64,000 bases of DNA. Source: Synaphobranchus kaupii. Taxonomy: Eukaryota > Chordata > Actinopteri > Anguilliformes > Synaphobranchidae. The stretch is taken from contig CM056385.1 in NCBI GenBank assembly GCA_029718625.1, forward strand, positions 28,635,391 to 28,699,390. The letters run 5' to 3'. The notes below the pieces were generated by a model. It did not search any database. It was not told the DNA's origin and worked only from the letters and a program-made list of their open reading frames with translations. The translations under genes were made by a program, and so were the position numbers. This document shows, in pieces, positions 28,301-41,200 of the stretch; positions within the stretch are counted from its first letter, which is position 1; every line of letters begins with the position of its first letter.

Positions 28301-31300
28301 CTCGGTCCTGGGGCATATGCTGGTTTTCGTTCCAATCACAATTGCAATCCCAGAATTTGAACAGGTTGTTGATTTTTCTTAATTAGGTGTTTTTCATGTT
28401 TAGAGGGATTATTTCCCTTCTGAAGCCACATTATGTTAGAAATAGCTATGCATGTCATGAATAATAAAAGTCAAATATTCACATTGTGCTATATTGCAAA
28501 CAATTACAAAAAGAGAGTTAAAAATGTTTTAACTGATCAAATTAAACAAATTAAAGACTGAGGTGAATCAATAGGCTCCTAATTGGTGAAATTGTGGACA
28601 CATTGGCAATTAAAACTAGAGACTTGGTAAATAATGAACAATTCAAAAGACAAAGCAAATGATAATGAGCCAAACCTGCATTGTGTTAATAAGTTTAAGG
28701 AAAAATTAAGGAACTTAAAACACAAGTTTAAACTACTGAATTAGGAGCCTATTGATTCACCTCAGTCTTTAAATTGATCAGTTTAAAAAAATGTTACCTT
28801 GTATTATTGTTTGCAAGATAGCACTGTAAGAACAATGTGAACGCATAGTCTTCATGGTATGCATAACTATTTCTGACATAATTTGTTTTAAGAGGGTAAA
28901 TAATCCCTCTAAACATGAAAAACACCTAATTAAGAAAAATTAACAGCTTGTTAAAATTTTGGGATTGCAATTGTGGTTGGAACAGAAACCAGCATACACA
29001 GGGGGCCCCCAGAACCGAGTTTGAGAACCACAGAGTTTAAAATGTTATAAACTTATTTTATCCACTAATGTACTGATTAGCCTACCATGGCTTTAGATTT
29101 ATATGAAAGCATCTCAAATCTCACCTAGTGCTTTGAAAAAAAAAAAAAAAAAAAAAAAAAAAACTTCTCCAAAATGTTCATAAATAAAACATTTTATTTT
29201 AGGAAATGCCCTGGGTGAGGTTTTGTAGGAATGCAGGAAATGTTTTAAAAGGCTCAAATTTTTCTGGGGGGAGGACCCCCAGACCCCCCGATATTATTAT
29301 TGCTTTGCTCACGGGAATGGTTGAGGGCCTCGGTCCAATAGTCATGGTTCACTACTGTTGGATGGTATATTATTAGTGTCCCCCCTCCATTATCATCACA
29401 AAGAACATTTACTGTTTGTGGTCCCCCCCAATGTTCAAATGAAACCTACGCCCCTGCCTGTAGTTGTCCTTGTACTGTACTGTATGTACGTAGGCCTCGA
29501 GAGCCCTTCTGGTGCCGGCAGACACTAAGAAACCTCCCGGCAGGGTGTGCTTTGTGAGTGCACAAAAAAAGGTTTTTATAGGAATTTTTTTTTAAAATTA
29601 TATATATATATGTATATAAGTGCTTCACCTCCGCTGCTACAACTCCATCCTAGGGGAAACACTGAAATGATAATCTATCTTACAAGTAGGGATGGGTATT
29701 GTAAAACAGGAATTAACGCCCAGAGCACCTAAAGAGAACACAATACCGGGAAGTGACAATCTTTGTAATCTTTGAGAGCTGTAAAGTCACGCTTCTGGTG
29801 CCGGGATGTTTGCTGGGACCATCTGGCCTCAGGTTTACGGTGTCCGAGAATGTCCTACAGTTTTATGATCCTGGGAGAGACTCTGATCTGTTTGAAACTC
29901 CCGCGCACGGACAATGCCAGACTGCCACCGCCTGACGTCACTGAGGCAGACCACATCCCTTTCATTCAAATTATGTCCACACAGCATGGTATAACAGTAA
30001 CAGACTGCGTTGGTCTTCCTAAAGCTTAAAAACCTTAAAATGTGATGAATATTTATGCTACATTGTACAGTATATACTGGAAAGAGTCCTGACACTGGAA
30101 CATACATTGTACATTCTTTTTCCAGAGGAATAAGTATATATTGTTCAGTTTCTCAGTGTTACATGAATAAATACACACAGGGGAACAGGGGAAACTAGGG
30201 TATAATGTAATGTTCTTCAACAGGCATCCTGGGGACTGTTTGTGGCATTAATATTAATCACATTTGAAAACTATGCAGAGATGCAGAGATGGGGATGGCT
30301 CATGACAACACGAACGTAAACCTATTCATGTTTGATATCGTTTTGATGGTCTTGGTGTGTGTGGTGCAATGGCATATATTTCCTACATGGTCAACATGGA
30401 GGAAATATGATATTTCATAACTCAGGAGTAAACTACCCACTGTGGAATTATACCACAGGAAACTCTTTCTGCCAAACCCCCTTGAAGGAGGGACGAAAGG
30501 TGCATTATTAGCCTTCTGGCCAGTTTATGGTTTTACGATCATCCACAGCCAGATCAAAACACAGAGTTTGGGCATATAATCAAAGGAAGCAAAGAACTTG
30601 GGGGAAGCTGTAGTCAGACTCTCCCGCACATCTCACTCTGTGTATTGTGTGTAGTGAATTGCCAGGTATGAATTAATATTTTTCTATACTCTATTTTTAA
30701 TATGTTGTGTTGTAATTTGTAACTATGATTTGATTATTTTAAAGTAAAGAACCTACCTGGTAAACTGTTAAACTTGATTTGTGTGGTTTTCTTTGAAAAA
30801 GACATTCTATCTCTGTTAACACGGTAATGAGTTGATTGATTTCCTCAGTCTGGATTTCCCCCTCTGCTGATCTAGGGAGATTGACTAGTTAAGCTTAATG
30901 TATCACGGAGTATTGCACCCGTAGAACTTAAGTTAGATCATCTCCGCATGCCTTTTATACATGTTGAGAACGGGCGTTGCCAATATTATCTTCTCGGGTC
31001 CCTGAGCCTTTAGGATAGGCTATACCTTATGAAGTGGCCTCCTCCGCAACCTCTGAGATAAATGGAGACATCTAGTCAGCCGTGAGTGGTGTACATAAAC
31101 GGCCGTATGTAGCACTCGGTGGAACCGGCGCATCCAGTTCAGAGAACAGGCTCAAGAGTACGAGAGTACCTTAACAAATCAATTATAAATTCTACATTGA
31201 AATTATATACTAATAATTAAATTGGAGTCAGATTTATACGAGTATGGAATCAGCGTTGGTGGCTGACCGTTAATATAATATACACAGGTTGCCTTTTTGG

Positions 31301-32229
31301 GGAAGCTGGAGTCAGCCTGCCGACCAGACTAGAGCGGGAGGCAAAGTGGTACTATTGTCTCTGACAGGTGGTCAATTACTAGCTGATCCCGCAAATTTAA
31401 AGAAGCAATCTCATCCGGTTGTAATAACAGTAACATTTCAACACTCTTCCCTTTTCTCACAGCAACAGCGGAAAATATCACGTTTAAACCTTCGTTCCGG
31501 GCTATTCCCTCATTGGTCTAGCTGCGGGATTTACAGTATCGTTAGGATTTTACGAGCTAACCACACAGTAGTCACCTTCACATATCCATGACAGTTATAG
31601 AGTTATAGAAACATTAAGTTGCATTACATTAAGGTGTACGTGCACATTAAGCCACTAAGATTCTTGTTATTCATTAGTAAGCTACTTAACGCTCAACATT
31701 AGCTAAAATCAGGATTGCATACGCCTTATTCTCCTGACCCATTTCCATCCCATTAGATTCATTTGAATACCGGACAGCTGCTTGTTTGGACATTCATTGA
31801 CACTCATGTCCGCATTAAAACAACAGTCCATTCGTTTTGTGAACAAGAGCAGTCACAAGCGGCGCTGGAAAAGTTAATGTGGTGACGCTATGCGTTTGTG
31901 TGTGTGACGCACGGATTTCTGCAACGGACGTGTTACTGTCTGCCGGGGGTGGCGGGGGGTAACAGCGGATGGCAGGGAAAGCAAGCGCAGAGCGAGGCGG
32001 GGGCACGGATGCTCACCTGCTCCACGGCCTTCTTGACGTTCTCCATGGTGTTGGCGGTGACCAGCGCGTGGAGGGGCTCGTCCTCGCCAGACAGGCATCT
32101 GCCCGTCCTTCCGGCCCACCTTGCCCTCCTTCACAGAGCCCTTCCCCCGGATCATGATCTTGGCGCAGCACTCTTTCTCAATGTTCTTCAGAGTGTTACC
32201 ACTGCAAAGCACACGGTCCTCACAAACTA

Positions 32230-32270
<41 letters not shown>

Positions 32271-35200
32271 GTGTGCGATCTTTGCACAGCACCCCCTCTA
32301 TGATCTTCAGGTGTTACCACTGCAAGGCACACGGTCCCTCACAACTAAGCATGTGTGTGTGTGTGTGTGTGTGTGATCTTTGCGCAGCACTATGTTCTTC
32401 AGGGTGTTACTGCTGTGAGACACAAGGGCGTGCATTTAGGCACCACTCTGGTATTCCAGAACAGTCCATATTCCAGATTCAATACTTTCAGGTCCCTTCA
32501 AAGTCCCACAAACCATGCACTTTTATGGTCAGCGAAACAATGGGTGCATTTAAAGGTTGTATCAGCGATTTTGGGTGACGTCACTTCTGAAGCGAAAGCC
32601 CAAACAAACAGAGCCAGCTCCAGCTCAGAGCCAATTATGTTATGTTTTAAAAAAATAGTGTTCAAGCATCCAGAATTATAACCACGTTAATAACGTTTGT
32701 AAGAAACCAAACCGTTTGTAAATCCGTCAAGATTTGAGCGAGATAAGAGTATTAGCGTATTAGTATCACCCACCCCTTGTCGGTGATTGGTTGGAATACT
32801 GTTTATTTTGGTTTTGAGTGGTTGGTAGTACCATTTGTTTTTGTGTACGATCTCGGAGCATAGGCTGCCTACAGAGACGCGGTTTTTTGACGGCCGGCTT
32901 ATGGGGTGGGCAGCTAGCGGATCGTGAGGAAAAATCAGATGAATGTGATCATTTATGTTTCGACCCAAAATCGCTGATACAACCTTTAAATACAAATGGC
33001 CTCAAAATAATTTGTATCATACATCAATATATTTGCCATATTCATAATTACCATTTGCCATATTTACATCACATTTACTAAAAGCAAGATGCAGAACTGC
33101 ACTGTGCTCACTGCTACATCTACAGCACTCTCCCCATTGTCCTGAACTACGCCCATGTGACTCACCGTGGCCCAATCAGCAAGCCCACAAAGTTGATCTC
33201 GGGGTACTCATCCTGCGGTATCATCACTTTGTCATTGACTCTGGTGGCAGGAGGCCTAGGGCAGACAAACTCAATCAATTAGCCTGCAATATGGAGCACC
33301 AATCCCTTACAGGCCCCTCAGAGGAATTGTGGGGAGTTCAGGGATGGTCAAACAAAGGCATTTTCCTGCATTACTAATAAAAATAGTTCAATCAAGACCG
33401 GGAGATAGAATGACTGATGATCCCTACTTAAAACAACCTTCATCTACATCCCAAACCCCAGGATACGTTTTAATGAACGCAAAAAAAGAAAAACCCCACT
33501 GTCACTTGCTGATAAACCATGTCAAAGTGAAGGACACGCTTAGTACACTTAAGCAAAAGCAGCGGATGGGATGGGAAGAGGGTGCGCACTTGTAATCGGC
33601 GGGGGGCTTGAACTCTGGGTTAAGCCGGACCATCTCAGTGATGAGGGAGTGCCTCTCCTCCTCCAGCTTCTTGCGGGTTCGGTATTCGCGGGTGGTTCAG
33701 CCTCTTCCCTTCACTATTGTAGATGGGTTCTGGGGAGGGAGACCTGGGGGGAGGCGAGAATGACGGAGGAGACTATGACATCCATGCTGAACAGCAGCTC
33801 AAACACTGAAAAAACCACATCTTACCTAACTAGCCCTGGAACATGACACACACAGGCAGATTGTTTACTCTCACTCCTCAGAGACTATATGAGGGGGGGG
33901 GGGGTTTTGTGTGAAGGAAAACAAAAAAGAGGTACAACAGAGCTAAGGGGGGCAGGGGGGTTATTGGATGGCCCTGTGGAAGGTGTAAAAACGAAATTTG
34001 TGGGAATAAATACTGCATGGAAACTTTAAAATTCCCTTTTGTTACTGGAGTGCTAGTGCCCCCTGCTGGACGCTGCAGAACACAAACTGGAGTCCGACAG
34101 GCTGCACCTTGGGGGTCGCCTTGCGTTAATAAGGTCAAAGCTATCCCCACAGCAAGAGCAAACTCTAAATGGCGGGTGTCCGAGTGGTGAAGTCTTCCCC
34201 CACAGTCCGAGACGCAGAAAAACAGGGGTGTGGCTTCTCTTCACGTTACGTTTGATGAGCAGGGAGAGGCGGTGCTGAAACGCTTAGCGGCGGTTGGGGG
34301 TGGGGGGTAAAGTTTGAGTTTACAGAGAAGACCCAAGCCAACATTTCATACCTCCCACCCCCCCACCTCAACGTCACATCAACTTACATCCCGTCTACAG
34401 GATCTTACAAAACAAAGGTCACGCTCCGAAAGCGTTAAAACGTGGGCTGGGCTGTGGAGCTTGTTAAAATATGGGAGGGTCCGCAGGTTGCGGGTTAAAT
34501 CCTTGAGATGATGTTGGAACCCGAACACACCTGTAACTGTGCGTGAAACGCTTTGAGCTTGAAAAAAAGGGGGGGGGGGGGGGGGGGGGGGGGTTGGGTT
34601 AGCGTTAAAGCCCTTCTGTTTAGGTTACATCTCCCAAGCCTGTCATGCTCAAATAGGGCCTTTGTCCTGGCAAACACCCTTGAAAACCACTTACAGTAAG
34701 CACAAAGAAGGAAAACGACCACCTCCAACGAGCACTGAAAAAATCCACCAGTGAAAAGCTGAAAACGTGCCAATCGTTTGTTCTGTGGTTATAGGTTCAG
34801 GAACAGGAGAAAATCAAAGTTCCTGAAAGAAGCCCTGGAGCACATATTCAGCACAGCTGTAAAATTCCCATTACAGCACTGTTCAGACTAACATTTGTGG
34901 GAGGGAAAAAAATAAAAGTGAATTCACTGGACTCATAGCATGAGTGACCCTTGAATGAAAACCGCTCTCCTGCCCAGTGATAGTACTGCAGGCTTGTGAG
35001 GGTGCACAACTGGACAAAGTGTGTGCTTTCTCTGTAGCTTTGAGTCAAGATGTCTCTTCTCCAGTCCGAAAACCTGCTTTAATTTCCTCCAACATGGAAA
35101 CCTGGAATTCTATTAGCTTTAGAGGGCTACACCACCTTTGACCCTTATGTTATAGAAAGGATTTTGGGGGGGGGGGGGGGGGTGTAGGAAAGAACACAAC

Positions 35201-38200
35201 TGCATGTAAACTGATTCTTCTCCTTGCATTAAGATAGAACCAGTCAGGGAAACAACAGTGTCACTCTTAAATGCATGCATTATAAAGCTTCTCAAACATC
35301 CATCACAATTTAGCTTCACTCATAATGAGTAATATCATTTCCTTCATTAATAAAGATCAAAAAGTACAAGGAACAAACCGTCAGATAAGAATAAAGGGTT
35401 ATGGTTATAATGGTGGACTGCTATATAACATCGCATAACTAGGCTGACACTAAAACCCCAAACACTTTTGATTTCATTCTTAGATCTCGACGGTGCTCTG
35501 CATGACTCCTGGGATTACAATAGATTCAAAATTAATCACATTTGGCTGTGAGAAAATGGAAAAGTAATTATGCAAATGACAATTCCAAAAAAGTTGGGAC
35601 AGTATGTAAAATGCACATTAAAGCAGAAAGCATTGATTTGTAAATTCTATTTTACATATATTTAATTGAAAACAGAACAAAGAAAAGATTTAATGTTTTA
35701 CCTCATCAACTTTATTGATTTTTGTAAATATATGCTAATTCCGAATTTGATGCCTTCAACACATTCCATAAAAATAAAATGACTGGGAAGTTCAAAAAAC
35801 ACCTGTTGGGAACATTCCACAGGTAAAGAGGTGATGCCATAATGACTGGGTATAAAAGGATATCGAAAGACTCTTATATTAGATATTAGATATCTTATTC
35901 AGTTACTCTTACAAGCGATACTATAACCTCTCTGAATTGGAATGGATCTCTATGGGAATTTGAGGCTTGTTTGATACCGCAGGACCCTTGATGACTTACA
36001 GCTATTTAGCCAACCATGGGTTCCATACTAGTCCCATGTAATTTACAGGTAATCTAATCCCATACAAATGCAGAGAGGTTATAGTAGTGATTGTAAGAGT
36101 AACTGAATAAGCTATCTAATATCTAATATAAGAGTCTTTTGATATCCTTTTATACCCAGTAATGATAGCATCAACCTGTTAACCTGTGGAATGTGTTTTT
36201 TGAACTTCCGTCTTTTTTTTTTTTTTTTTTTTTTTTGCCTGTCCCAACTTTTTTGGAACATGTTGCAGGCATCAAATTCGGAATTAGCGTATATTTACAA
36301 AAATTAATAAAGTTGATGAGGTAAAACATTAAATATCTTTTCTTTGTACTGTTTTCAATTAAATATATGTAAAAGAGAATTTACAAATCTCTGCTTTTAT
36401 GTGCATTTTACATACTGTCCCAACTTTTTTGGAATTGGGGTTTGTATGTAATATTGTATTTGTGGTCATTTAAATTCTGAATTCCAACTGCAAAACACCA
36501 TCAAGCTTTTGTTTATTTAAATTCAACATAGGCTTCACACAGTATTGAAAAACTTAAAGCTGAATAAATGCAATTTGCAGAACTTAATTCGCACAAAACG
36601 CATGTTCTTTGCATTGGATTGTACCGAGGCACTCTAGTATTCAGAACACTGGTCAGTAGCCTAAATGATTCATAGGAACTCTGCCTCTATGCAATGTCCA
36701 TGTCATGGATATTCAAATCTGGCCCTCAAATCCAAATGCAGCCCTGGTTTTCTTTTCTCCCAGGAAATTAACTGAACAATTAGTGCTACTGAGTGGGTAA
36801 AACAAGGGGCACAAGAATAATAAAAAAATAATCTGCATAATGCTTGACACAGCGAGTTGTCTGATACAGAACAAATTTACTTGAGCACCACCACTGTTCA
36901 AGCTCTATGGCAGGGATACTCAAATCTGGCCCTCAGGGACCAGTAGTACTGCTGGTTTTCATTCCTCCCCTCTTATCGGAGACTGATTTAAACCTAATGC
37001 ACAAGGTGAGTGTAGGTCTCTGGCCAATCAGTGACATGGTGGGTGTATGGGGACTATCAGGCAGAAGAGAACACCACTGACCTGGAGGGCCAGATTTTGA
37101 GTATCTCTGCTCTCTGGCGTTAACAACCCCACCCAACCCTTATCTGGTGCTAAGACACTGGTGCCCGGAAACCTGAAAATCTCTTGGGTGTGCATAAGCT
37201 TTTTGGGTTTTGTTACAAGGAGAAGGTAAAGAAAGTGTTACGGTTGTTGGGTTAGGAGCTTTTTTCCAGACCTTTCCTCGGGGTTAACGGGGATTTCCAG
37301 GTCTCCAGTACGCAGCTTACGGCTCAGGTCTTCGATCTGCAGTTGGACTGGGAGAAACCAGGTTAGGAAAGAAAACAAGGACGGGGAAAAGATAAGGTTA
37401 CCGGCAAACAGAAAAAAAAAGCACTCAACACTGACTGAAAGCACTTCTCATAACTACCGCAAAAAGGGTTATAGGTATGAATCAGAAAAAGAAAAAAAAA
37501 TGAAAGGCAGGTCAATTGTAAAACATTTAGAATTTCTGCAGTTGTATTTCTAGGACATAAAAATCATCCCCCTGAACCAGGAAGCATGAAATGTACACTC
37601 AGTCATGAAAAATGAATGCATCTACGGAGGCATGTTCAGTCCAACCTGCAAAGCATCCTTAATCTTGCAGTATAGACCAACAATAATTTTGCAATAAAAA
37701 TGCACTGCAACAACAATAATTTAGTTACTATCCACATTATAAAAGTGAAACTTACATTTTAACTCAAGAACCAAATGCCATTGCACTTAGACTGGATGCT
37801 CAGCTCGCCATTTTGAATATTTTAAACCAGTTAGCAATAAAATACAGATTGGAGTTACACTACATGTAATACTTTTGCCAAATTTGACTTCCCAGATTTG
37901 CTTAATATCAAACATTTTAAGTTCAGCATGACTAAATTTTAACAATAAAATAATCTTTTTTTTTTAAAAATGGATGGTACTTTAAAACATTCTGGCATTG
38001 TCATAACCCACACACCTGCGCTACTGTACTTTTTGCACAAAAAACATTCTAGTTAATCAACTTGTAAATCAAAACCCTTCTTGTACATCTCTTTCCCAAC
38101 ACACTGAGAATTATAACCATAACTACAACCATACAGCAACATGCAATTTGACAGCAGTCACCTCACGTGTCAGTCAAACCCTTGCCAGTGCTCTCCCCTC

Positions 38201-41200
38201 GGAGAACCTGCAGAGTAATATTCATTTTTTATTTTTTTATTTAAAGAACACTGGTCAGTTGGATTGTTCAAGTCCTGACTTTATACAAAACCCAGAGATC
38301 CAACAACTTGCCCATAATCATTTTAGGCTTCTTTAATGTGCGATCACAATGACAATGACCGTCTGAACTTTTGCGACATGCGCATTTATGTGCGGCACGG
38401 GGTTTTAATGGGGGAGAAACCACCGTTACGTTACATGCAAGCCTCTCACTATTCACACAAGCCATTAGCACACAGTGGGTTTCCTGAATGACGAGTGCCA
38501 GAGATGGGAATTGGAAGGACACAAAAGGAAGGAAACGCGGGAGATACCCACTGCAACCTTACATGTATTATCAATCTGATTTAAACAAGCAGCCTGGGCG
38601 GGCAGCTTCCGTGACTGAAGAGAGGCCGCCTGCCAGGCCTCTGCAGTACATGCGTGCTGCAAAGGCTTGTGGGGAAATGGTTTTTGGCAGGTTATGTCAG
38701 CAGAAAAACTTTGGACAGTTGGCTGCTCACTCACTGTACCTGCTTGGACGGGCTTACTCCTCGTGCTTTTAAAACCGACAAATGAGGAGAACAAGCAATG
38801 AACATTAACACCCCCCACGTGAACAAAAGACAAAAGACAAAAAAATTATGTTTTCATTTCTAGGTTAACTAACCTGACTGAGGGGGGAAAAAAAAAAGAA
38901 GAAGAAGCTAATATTAGTTTTTTTTTAAAAAACTGGTCCCCATCAGGTATCTGACTGACAGCTATTGATTAGTAAATTTAAGTGAGGTTTTTAAAGAAAC
39001 ATTCCCCACCGTTAACTGCACTTTGAGCTCCTAACGTAAAGCATTGACAGAACAGAGGTCTGCCCAATAATGGCACACCATCACTGGAGTTTGGGTTCTG
39101 CATGCTAAAATGTGCTGAAAAAGGCAGCCCAGTTCCCCTAATCTAACCTCGCCTGTTTAATTCAGGTTTTGAAGTGGACAACAGGCTTTCGTTGACCTTG
39201 AAGCACTGCCGTCGTTGCTAATGTGTGGATAGCATGACGTTCACATTATTACCCAAGGCCCTCATGTTTTGCTAAGCTAACTGTATGTATGCTGTTGTTA
39301 AGACAACCAAGGACATGCCAGGACAAGAATATGCAGACATTTTGCATGCAAATTTACAGGATGGAACACAAAAATAACACCCAAAGGTGTAATAACCAGC
39401 GACAGTATCCAAGTCACATCACTGAACACATTCTTTTGAGTTCCCACTTTCCTGCAACGAAAGGCCAGCGGTATTGCAAGTCTTCAATGGCACAACAACC
39501 CATCCTAGTGTATACAACAAAACACTCCACATCTCCTTGTGGGGAAAAAAAAACACTTGCACTTTCTTTGAGCAGAGGGCTGAATTTCATCAGTAAGCGT
39601 TTTATCATTTTTATATAAAGTGCAGCATTTGGACACGGGCGTACTGGTGGCTGCATAGAGCATCTGTCTGAGTCGCCTCACTGCTAACTGAGTGAGCCAA
39701 GACTGGAACCAATTTCCCCTCTTTCCCACAATCATTCAGGTGCGGATCGTAAGCGCAGGGAACTCAAACTCCAGGCCCTGGATTGGGGGGGGGGGGGGGT
39801 CAACGCTGAATATGTTAATAACGGTAACAAGCTATTTTGTCTTTATTTTTATTTTGAAGGGGAAAGGGAAACCATGACTCCTTACTCTCTCACTGATGAA
39901 ATTCAGACTAAATGCGGTACCAGGCCACTCCTTAAATGAGTGCCGTGTAGCACAATCAACATTAGAGAACGTTTCCCCAAACGCACACAAAACAATTTAG
40001 GACAGGAGACGGATAAGAAATTAAGATGACGGATGGATGGTCTGTAAGGTGTGAGGGGCGGAAGGTGGTTACCTATGTAAGCCCTCTCCTGTTCACGGGT
40101 GAGGCCCGGCGGGATGATGGTGGGCATGCCTGGAATCACCGTCTTCTGGTCGGGGGTCTCGCTGCTCCAGCGACTCCTCTTCCGAGACTTCTTCTGCCCA
40201 GCATCTAGCAAGTAGGAGATTATTATGTAATAACAATATTCTCTGCAGTTAAATATGGGCCCATTCATTCAACCGCACACACTAAAAATGGCGTACTAAA
40301 GTACTGATAGTACTGAAAATAATACCATTTTTAATATACCCCATGAAGGCCTATAGTATTACCACATATTGTTGCCATCCTATTCATGACAATACAGGTT
40401 CTCGATTTCACATCTGCTGCAAACCACAGGGCATTTCCTCCTCCCCCTCTTGTTGCAAGCAGGCAGATCAAGCTAGGCACTGATTGACACACTCTGCCGT
40501 AACATTGGTATAAAGCGAGATACGACGTACAAAAAAGGAGCCGTGAATTTTCGCAGTGCTCAATAAGCACTTCTAGAGGCAATTGCATTCTGAAGCTGAA
40601 ATGAGGCAGGCAGGGCACAGAGTTAGCACGGCTCAAAGGCAATTATAATCAATTAAATCATTTTACTATTCGTTTAACAAATAACATATCCAATGTCACT
40701 TGCAAAAGGTTGAGGCAAGCAGCAAAAACAGGTTAACCAGCCAGATTCCTACACCACTACTTCAACCTGCTGTCTTCTGTATAGGACTCAATCTGGGTAA
40801 ATAAAAAAATAACATCCAAGGGGGGGGAGGGGATTTCATGTGGCTGGTGAAATGAGGCCAAAAAACGAATTAGGGGATAACTCTGGTGTATGTATGATTA
40901 AACATATACCAGCTATACAGACAATGGGAACCAGAGTGTGAAATTAACACCAGCGACATTCTGGCAAAATGTTTACTCTAGCAGCGACTTTGGCCGGGAA
41001 ACAACCAGGTTGCGTTATATTGCAAATGGTAATGCGGCTGGTAAAATGTTGAAATGGCTGGTGATTTTTAGAATCCACTCTAGTGAAAAAGTTGATTTCA
41101 TATCCTGCTGGGAACTGTTTATATAGCATTGACCAGGCTATGGACAAGAGCCCACTTCCCACACCCACATCTTTATTTTCACCCAGTAAAAAATCAGGCT

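Larger units (their letters stand above)
27299..29453. mobile_element. Harbinger-like element with Myb-like gene relic
   Basis: Begins GGGCGTAGG and ends CCTACGCCC. Within it, near 27700-27790 on the plus strand, the reading MEKSDRKKR then [18 protein letters not shown] (one frame change) resembles the Myb/SANT-like protein that accompanies PIF/Harbinger transposases. No transposase part is recognised. It is interrupted by the palindrome at 28287-29033 and an A run near 29138. Confidence 0.6.
26803..29664. mobile_element. hAT-like element, outer layer of a three-level nest
   Basis: The termini CAGTGTTTCCCCTA (26803) and TAGGGGAAACACTG (ends 29664) are perfect inverted repeats of hAT style. 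AAATG occurs just outside both ends, a possible partial target duplication. The interior is occupied by the elements at 27157 and 27299. sf1 intron 6. Confidence 0.7.
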
